From NCBI GenBank assembly GCA_903953815.1, contig CAJBLA010000212.1, forward strand, positions 1 to 34,215: a stretch of 34,215 nucleotides of DNA, given 5' to 3'. The DNA is from an uncultured Bacteroidota bacterium. GTDB lineage: Bacteria > Bacteroidota > Bacteroidia > Chitinophagales > Chitinophagaceae. The stretch's first letter is position 1; every line of letters begins with the position of its first letter. This document shows positions 28,755 to 34,215 of the stretch, one piece after another. The position numbers and the translations under genes were made by a program. The notes under the pieces are model-generated. The model was given only the letters and a program-made list of their open reading frames with translations. It ran no database searches and was not told the origin of the DNA.

Positions 28755-30269
28755 ATGAAGATTTTCAGCCCCGCACTGTCAAGATTGGCTCGTTTCCGTT
28801 ACTGGCATATCGAGCATTGGGTAAATAACCCCATTGCGGCGCAGCGCGAGGTATTACAAGATTTAATTACCCACGGCCAATACACGCAATTTGGAAGGAA
28901 GTACCAGTTTGCTAATATCTTCAATATTCGCACATTTAAAAAAACAGTTCCTATTCATGAGTACCATGATATGAAACCCTATATTGACCAAGTCATGGAG
29001 GGCGAGGATTCTGTATTATGGAATACGCCTGTAAAATGGTTTGCGAAAAGCAGTGGGACGACTAGCGATAAAAGTAAGTTTATTCCATTAACCGAGGAAA
29101 GTATTCAGGACAATCATTTTCAAGGATCAAAAGATGTATTAGCCTTGTATTACAAAGCAATGCCTGATAGTGATTTGCTTACGGGTAAGGGTTTGATTAT
29201 TGGAGGAAGTCATCAAGTACATCCCATTAAAGAAGATATTCAATACGGAGATTTAAGTGCGGTGTTATTACAAAACTCTCCCTTTTGGGCTGGCTTAATT
29301 CGCACACCTGAACTGTCGATTGCTTTAATGGATGAATGGGAAGCAAAAATTGAAAGCTTAGCGCAAAGTACCATCAACGAAGATGTCACCTCCATCGCGG
29401 GTGTTCCAACCTGGACATTGGTGTTGTTAAAAAGAATTCTTGCGTTGACTGGGAAAAAATCAATCAAAGAGGTGTGGCCCAATTTTGAATTGTACATACA
29501 TGGTGGTGTTTCCTTTACCCCTTATAAAGAACAGTTTAAAAAAATTATCGGTGCTGATTGTAATTTTTTAGAAATATATAACGCAAGTGAAGGTTTTTTT
29601 GCAGCACAAGATAATGTTAAGGAAGAGGGTATGTTATTGTTTTTGGAACATGGTATTTTTTATGAATTCATGCCTATTGAAGAATATGGTAAGGAGCAGC
29701 CCTTGACTGTTGGATTAAACAAAGTGGTCGTTGGAAAAAATTATGCAATTGTGATTAGCACCAATGGTGGATTGTGGCGCTACTTAGTAGGAGACACGAT
29801 TCAATTTACTAATCTTGCGCCCTACCGAATAAAAGTCAGTGGTAGATTAAAACAATTTATAAATGCATTTGGGGAAGAATTAATTGCAGATAATAGTGAT
29901 AAAGCCATGAGTGAAGCCTGTGCTAGTTTTGGTGTAGCTATCAGGGAATATACTGCAGCCCCAATTTATATGTCCGACAATAATTCAGGAGCGCATGAGT
30001 GGTTAATTGAATTTGAAAACGAGCCTGCTGATTTACCTGCTTTTACTATTGCGCTTGATAATAACCTAAAAGCAGCCAACAGCGACTATGAAGCAAAACG
30101 CCATAAGGATATTGCATTGGGTTTGCCACAAATTACAAGTGTAAAAAAGGGTTGCTTTCATACTTGGTTAAAACAAAAAGGGAAATTAGGGGGCCAACAC
30201 AAAGTGCCAAGATTATCCAACGAGCGCCACTTTATTGAAGAAATAAAAAAAGTAAATCAGGTGTTATAA
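28755..30269 (+). CDS. GH3 auxin-responsive-promoter family protein (acyl-adenylating enzyme)
   Basis: WFAKSSGTTSDKSKFIPLT; YNASEGFFAAQ; GLWRYLVGDTIQF; GRLKQFINAFGEEL. Confidence 0.92.
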   Translation: MKIFSPALSRLARFRYWHIEHWVNNPIAAQREVLQDLITHGQYTQFGRKYQFANIFNIRTFKKTVPIHEYHDMKPYIDQVMEGEDSVLWNTPVKWFAKSSGTTSDKSKFIPLTEESIQDNHFQGSKDVLALYYKAMPDSDLLTGKGLIIGGSHQVHPIKEDIQYGDLSAVLLQNSPFWAGLIRTPELSIALMDEWEAKIESLAQSTINEDVTSIAGVPTWTLVLLKRILALTGKKSIKEVWPNFELYIHGGVSFTPYKEQFKKIIGADCNFLEIYNASEGFFAAQDNVKEEGMLLFLEHGIFYEFMPIEEYGKEQPLTVGLNKVVVGKNYAIVISTNGGLWRYLVGDTIQFTNLAPYRIKVSGRLKQFINAFGEELIADNSDKAMSEACASFGVAIREYTAAPIYMSDNNSGAHEWLIEFENEPADLPAFTIALDNNLKAANSDYEAKRHKDIALGLPQITSVKKGCFHTWLKQKGKLGGQHKVPRLSNERHFIEEIKKVNQVL

Positions 30270-30301
30270 ATTACAGAATAATACTTTCGCAGGATTCTGC
30301 A

Positions 30302-30742
30302 TTAAATTGTCTGGAGACGAACAAATTGCTTATAATTCAAAATCAATTCCTTCGTATAGTCAAGTTTATCCTTTAGCATTCTCTTTTTTACATCCCCAGT
30401 ATAGGTAGTACCCAAATGGTCAAAGAAATGTTTTGTCGTAAATATGGCCATCTCTATCATGATCGGAAAAGTATCAAAGCCTCTTTTTTCTAATAAATAA
30501 TAAATACTTTTTTTATTGATTGTTCCTTTTCGTTTTGAAATAAAACCCATCCCTTCTAATTTTTTTAATCTATTGGAAAGCATTTTGCTTGGCACTTTTT
30601 CAGGAGATTCTTTGAACTCATGAAACATGGTTTTGTGCCCCCAAATCATATCTCTTAAAATAAGAAGTGTCCACTTATCTCCTATAATATCTAGGCTAGT
30701 AGCGACTGGACAAAGGGATCTGAATGCAACATTTTCTTTCAT
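30302..30742 (-). CDS. HxlR-family winged-helix transcriptional regulator
   Basis: CPVATSLDIIGDKWTLLILRDMIWGHKTMFHEFKESPEKVPSKMLSNRLKKLEGMGFISK; ATG at 30742. Confidence 0.93.
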   Translation of the reverse strand: MKENVAFRSLCPVATSLDIIGDKWTLLILRDMIWGHKTMFHEFKESPEKVPSKMLSNRLKKLEGMGFISKRKGTINKKSIYYLLEKRGFDTFPIMIEMAIFTTKHFFDHLGTTYTGDVKKRMLKDKLDYTKELILNYKQFVRLQTI

Positions 30743-30765
30743 ATTTCTCAAATATTATTTCGCCA

Positions 30766-30773
30766 CAAAATTA
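30766..30773 (-). promoter_or_regulatory. Candidate -7 box (TAATTTTG) for hxlR-type gene
   Basis: CAAAATTA on + strand; TAnnTTTG on - strand, 23 nt upstream of ATG 30742. Confidence 0.45.
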
Positions 30774-30844
30774 CATGAATTTGAATTAATATTTTATTAT
30801 TACTAATCCAAGTGTGTTGTTGGCTGAATCATTCATATAGAAGT

Positions 30845-30864
30845 AAATAGAGATAGGTCTATTT
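30845..30864. promoter_or_regulatory. Candidate regulator operator (inverted repeat)
   Basis: AAATAGA-GATAGG-TCTATTT, perfect 7-bp arms, in the divergent hxlR/fabG intergenic region. Confidence 0.5.
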
Positions 30865-30887
30865 TTCATTATAATGACCAAACCCGT

Positions 30888-30895
30888 TATCTTTG
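30888..30895 (+). promoter_or_regulatory. Candidate -7 box (TATCTTTG) for fabG
   Basis: Exact TAnnTTTG match upstream of ATG 30950. Confidence 0.55.
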
Positions 30896-30949
30896 TAAAT
30901 ATTAGAAAATAAGACTATTCATAGTTATCTGTTTAAATAAAAAAAGCGC

Positions 30950-31705
30950 ATGAAACTATTATCAGGAAAAGTAGCCATTGTAACTGGAGCCGCTCGTGGT
31001 ATTGGTGCAGCAATTGCATTAAAACTAGCTGAACAAGGTGCACATATTGCATTCACTTATGTAAGTGATAGCAGTGCCGAAAAAGCAGCAGCACTTGAAA
31101 CAGCAATCATCAATTTAGGCGTTAAAGCAAAAGCTTACCAAGCCAATGCGGGCGATTTTGGCGCCTGTGAAACCTTTGTAAATGCAGTACTTGCCGAATT
31201 TGGTGCGATTGATATTTGTGTCAACAACGCAGGCATTTCAAAGGATAACCTATTATTAAGAATGACTGCAGAACAATGGGATGACGTGATGAATACGAAT
31301 TTGAAAAGTGTTTTCAATATGACCAAGCAAGTTATTCGTCCTATGATGAAAGCAAAATCGGGAAGTATTATTAATATGAGTTCGATTATAGGTATCCGAG
31401 GCAATGCAGGACAAAGTAGTTATGCTGCAAGTAAAGCGGGTATTATTGGCTTTACTAAATCGATCGCCCTTGAATTAGGTAGCCGTAATATTAGATGTAA
31501 TGCCATTGCACCTGGATTTGTGGAAACAGATATGACCCATTATTTAAATGAAGGGGAAGCAGGGAAAGCCTTTTTGGAAAAAATACCATTAGGTCGTTTT
31601 GGTAAAGCAGAAGAAATTGCCAACACCACTTTATTTTTAGCAAGTGATTTAAGTAGTTATATCACAGGTCAAGTAATTAGCACTTGTGGAGGTTTGAATA
31701 TTTAA
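30950..31705 (+). CDS. fabG: 3-oxoacyl-[ACP] reductase FabG-like SDR
   Basis: GKVAIVTGAARGIGAAIALKLAEQGA; NNAGISKDNLLLRMTAEQWDDVMNTNLKSVFNMTK; SSYAASKAG; NAIAPGFVETDMT. Confidence 0.94.
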   Translation: MKLLSGKVAIVTGAARGIGAAIALKLAEQGAHIAFTYVSDSSAEKAAALETAIINLGVKAKAYQANAGDFGACETFVNAVLAEFGAIDICVNNAGISKDNLLLRMTAEQWDDVMNTNLKSVFNMTKQVIRPMMKAKSGSIINMSSIIGIRGNAGQSSYAASKAGIIGFTKSIALELGSRNIRCNAIAPGFVETDMTHYLNEGEAGKAFLEKIPLGRFGKAEEIANTTLFLASDLSSYITGQVISTCGGLNI

Positions 31706-31736
31706 AATGGATTAGCGCATAAAGCGCTTTGCAATA

Positions 31737-31772
31737 AAAAAAGGAGTTCCGATAAATCGGGACTCCTTTTTT
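31737..31772. terminator. Bidirectional Rho-independent terminator between fabG and adk
   Basis: AAAAAAGGAGTTCCGAT-AA-ATCGGGACTCCTTTTTT, one T:G in the stem. Confidence 0.93.
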
Positions 31773-31794
31773 GTTATTTATAGTAAACTATGAA

Positions 31795-32370
31795 TTAAAT
31801 TCTTGCGTCTATTTCTTTTTTCAAATCCGCATAAATGCTTTCTACCGTACCCTCTCCTTTTATAGAAACCACTTTATCATACTGTGCATAATACTTTTCA
31901 ACCGCTGCCGTTTTATCATGGTACTCCTGAATTCGAGCACGAATAACGGTTTCATTGGTATCATCACTACGACCCGAAGTAGCGCCACGTCCTAATAATC
32001 TTTTTACTAATTCCTCTTCGGCCACTTCTAATGCCAATACAATATTAATTTCACTTGACTTTTCCTTTAATAAAGCATCTAATGCAACGCATTGTGCAGC
32101 AGTTCTTGGGAAACCATCAAATAAAAAACCGGTTGCTCCCGGATGCGCATCTATAAAATTACCTACCATGCCAATCACCACCGCATCCGGTACTAATTGA
32201 CCTTGATCCATAAAGTTTTTTGCTTCTAATCCCAAAGGGGTTTGTTGCGTTATTTCAGATCTTAATAAATTGCCAGTAGAAAGATGTTTTAAGCCAAACG
32301 CTGCAATAATATTTTCACTTTGAGTGCCCTTGCCGCTACCGGGAGGTCCGAATAAGATTAAATTGAACAT
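31795..32370 (-). CDS. adk: Adenylate kinase
   Basis: MFNLILFGPPGSGKGTQSENIIAAFGLKHLSTGNLLRSEI; FLFDGFPRTAAQC. Confidence 0.98.
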   Translation of the reverse strand: MFNLILFGPPGSGKGTQSENIIAAFGLKHLSTGNLLRSEITQQTPLGLEAKNFMDQGQLVPDAVVIGMVGNFIDAHPGATGFLFDGFPRTAAQCVALDALLKEKSSEINIVLALEVAEEELVKRLLGRGATSGRSDDTNETVIRARIQEYHDKTAAVEKYYAQYDKVVSIKGEGTVESIYADLKKEIDARI

Positions 32371-32391
32371 GCTAAATAATTAGGGTGCCAA

Positions 32392-32399
32392 CAAATATA
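32392..32399 (-). promoter_or_regulatory. Candidate -7 box (TATATTTG) for adk
   Basis: CAAATATA on + strand, 21 nt upstream of adk ATG. Confidence 0.5.
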
Positions 32400-32467
32400 C
32401 ACAACTCGCCTAAAATTTTGGTCAACAAAAACCAAAAAACTAAACAATTTATCTGAATGCTTGTTAG

Positions 32468-32475
32468 TATTTTTG
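32468..32475 (+). promoter_or_regulatory. Candidate -7 box (TATTTTTG) for msrB
   Basis: TAnnTTTG match upstream of ATG 32493. Confidence 0.45.
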
Positions 32476-32492
32476 TAACTACAATAACGTCT

Positions 32493-33005
32493 ATGTATAA
32501 ATTACTTTTTTTGGTACTTTTCATCAGTCAAACCGCTTGTTCACAAACCAGCAATAAAGCCAATACAAAAAACAATACCATGTCTAAAAACATTTATTAC
32601 TCTACCACCAACAAGGAAAAGGTCGTTGTCCCAGATAGTGTTTGGAAGCAAATATTATCGCCTGAGGTTTATGCTGTTGCTAGACAAAAGGGAACCGAGC
32701 GTCCTTTTACAAGTCCTTTCGAGACCTCTAAGGAAGTGGGCACTTATCATTGTGTTGCTTGTGGAAATCCCTTATTTAAAAGTGATACCAAGTTTGATAG
32801 TGGTTGTGGTTGGCCTAGTTTTTTTGATCCTATTGCTAAAGGTGCCATTATATATACACCCGATAACACCCACGGCATGACACGTACCGAAGTGCAATGC
32901 GGAAAATGCAAAGCACATTTAGGACATGTGTTTGAAGATGGACCGCCACCGACTGGTTTACGTTATTGTATTAACGGTGTGGTTTTGGCCTTGGAGAAAA
33001 AATAA
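32493..33005 (+). CDS. msrB: Peptide-methionine (R)-S-oxide reductase MsrB, predicted lipoprotein
   Basis: [18 protein letters not shown] lipobox-like; [62 protein letters not shown]. Confidence 0.96.
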   Translation: MYKLLFLVLFISQTACSQTSNKANTKNNTMSKNIYYSTTNKEKVVVPDSVWKQILSPEVYAVARQKGTERPFTSPFETSKEVGTYHCVACGNPLFKSDTKFDSGCGWPSFFDPIAKGAIIYTPDNTHGMTRTEVQCGKCKAHLGHVFEDGPPPTGLRYCINGVVLALEKK

Positions 33006-34215
33006 TACATCGCGTAAAGTGTGATAAAAACACCAACAAAGGAAAGTATCATCACGCTTTGTGAAAAAAACTGGGTCCAATTTATCTGTAAACTCATGCC
33101 TTCTTTCATAAGCATAACGCTTACACTTCCGACATAGCCCACGGCGTCCGCCACATAAATAAAGAAGCCCGCATTGCCCTTCATGGAAAATGCAGCAATC
33201 AATCGGTCAAAGAAGATGGAGTTAAATGGTATGTACACTAAATAAAGTCCAAGCCCAACCCAAATCATCCACCAAAAAGGATCTAATAATTGTTGTGTAA
33301 AATAATAGGTGGAAACACCGGCTAAAATAAAGCCCAGCAAAATAAAAACATGTGCGACCATTAAAGCCTTAAAGCTATTTTTAATGAACACAACCGCGCC
33401 TATAATTACTAAAATAAAAATAGTAATCGGGATTTCGGTTTGGGTGAAAATTGCTGGCTTAGAACCATAACCCATTTCCTTCCACATATCTGCTGAAAAA
33501 TTATCTCGTATATCTCTGAAAATAGTAGCGAATAAATAAATCGCTACAAAGGCGATTATGCCAGGTAAATATTGTTTTAATAATTGCTTACGATCTAGCG
33601 CAGTCATAGGTATACGCTTGGTTCTGAGGGCCTCATCTTCTGCAGAAGGTGGCGGTACTTTTTCTAATCCATACACACATATAATTAATGGCAGCGCGAA
33701 TACCAATCCAGTAAAAAACGGAACCCAAAATTCAGTAACATGATATTGGGCCATTAACCAAGCACCGACTGACTTTACCCAGCCGGAGGAAAAGATAAAA
33801 CTCACCGCTAATGCAGCACCAATAAAATCAGTGCTTTTGCGTCCTTCTACATAGGAAAAAACAACGCCCCATAACATGCCCAGCGGGAAACCATTTAAAA
33901 ATAAAAAGATAACATTATAAGGTGCAGGCACAATGGCAAATAATAACCAAGCCATCCAAGCAATACCGGTGAGTAAAAAAATAATTTTATACCGATTTAC
34001 TTTTTGTAATCCTGAAATAAATTTAATACCATAAAACTTGGCTAATAAATAACCCAACATTTGACTAATCACGAGTGCCGTCTTAAATGCAATGGGGCCA
34101 AAGCTAAGTCCAACACAAGTGCAAACCGTAAATGATTTTCTGAAGCCAAAAATAAATACATAGGTACCAAAGGATACAAGGGCAGCATAAAGTGCAATGT
34201 ATTTATCTTTTGATA
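32963..34215 (-). CDS. DUF5690-family MFS-like membrane protein, 5' end cut by window edge
   Basis: Continues past the track start: ...[65 protein letters not shown]; many TM segments. Confidence 0.85.
   Translation of the reverse strand, partial: SKDKYIALYAALVSFGTYVFIFGFRKSFTVCTCVGLSFGPIAFKTALVISQMLGYLLAKFYGIKFISGLQKVNRYKIIFLLTGIAWMAWLLFAIVPAPYNVIFLFLNGFPLGMLWGVVFSYVEGRKSTDFIGAALAVSFIFSSGWVKSVGAWLMAQYHVTEFWVPFFTGLVFALPLIICVYGLEKVPPPSAEDEALRTKRIPMTALDRKQLLKQYLPGIIAFVAIYLFATIFRDIRDNFSADMWKEMGYGSKPAIFTQTEIPITIFILVIIGAVVFIKNSFKALMVAHVFILLGFILAGVSTYYFTQQLLDPFWWMIWVGLGLYLVYIPFNSIFFDRLIAAFSMKGNAGFFIYVADAVGYVGSVSVMLMKEGMSLQINWTQFFSQSVMILSFVGVFITLYAMYYFFSKAKTTPLIQ

Noticed and set aside
31714-31728. 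AGCGC/GCGCT mini-hairpin after fabG as a separate terminator
   Set aside because: Five-bp stem with little U tract; the strong terminator at 31737-31772 explains the region.
1-34215. CRISPR array, rRNA/tRNA, transposon or prophage
   Set aside because: No regularly spaced repeats, no transposase/integrase ORFs, and no structural RNA signatures seen in intergenic regions.

Overview
This 34.2 kb window is from a low-GC Bacteroidota genome. Protein content and TAnnTTTG-type -7 promoter boxes suggest a Chitinophagaceae-like lineage; this is inference, as no 16S is present. It is mostly ordinary core genome: rpsB (partial)/rpsI/rplM, recO, pheS, gmk, lysS, an RluE-like synthase, an LpxD-like acyltransferase, cysS, rlmD, metF, lptB, fabG, adk and msrB. 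Between these lie accessory enzymes: a GH20 hexosaminidase, S10 and M20 peptidases, a GH3-family adenylating enzyme, SCO1, a MerC-domain protein, two rhomboids and a DUF5690 transporter. Two toxin-antitoxin modules (higBA, mazEF) flank pheS-DUF4290. I saw no rRNA, tRNA, CRISPR array, transposase or prophage, and I cannot demonstrate a new multi-gene system. The observations most worth following are: (i) an active rhomboid next to a second rhomboid that appears to have lost its catalytic His; (ii) a compact two-hairpin, U-tract element just upstream of the RluE-like gene, possibly an sRNA or attenuator; (iii) a chain of four hairpins in the rplM-rpsI leader; (iv) palindromic operators overlapping the -7 boxes of both TA modules; (v) an inverted repeat between the divergent hxlR-type regulator and fabG; (vi) an RGG/Asn-rich disordered tail on a DUF4290 protein. 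Motif positions and stems were read by eye.
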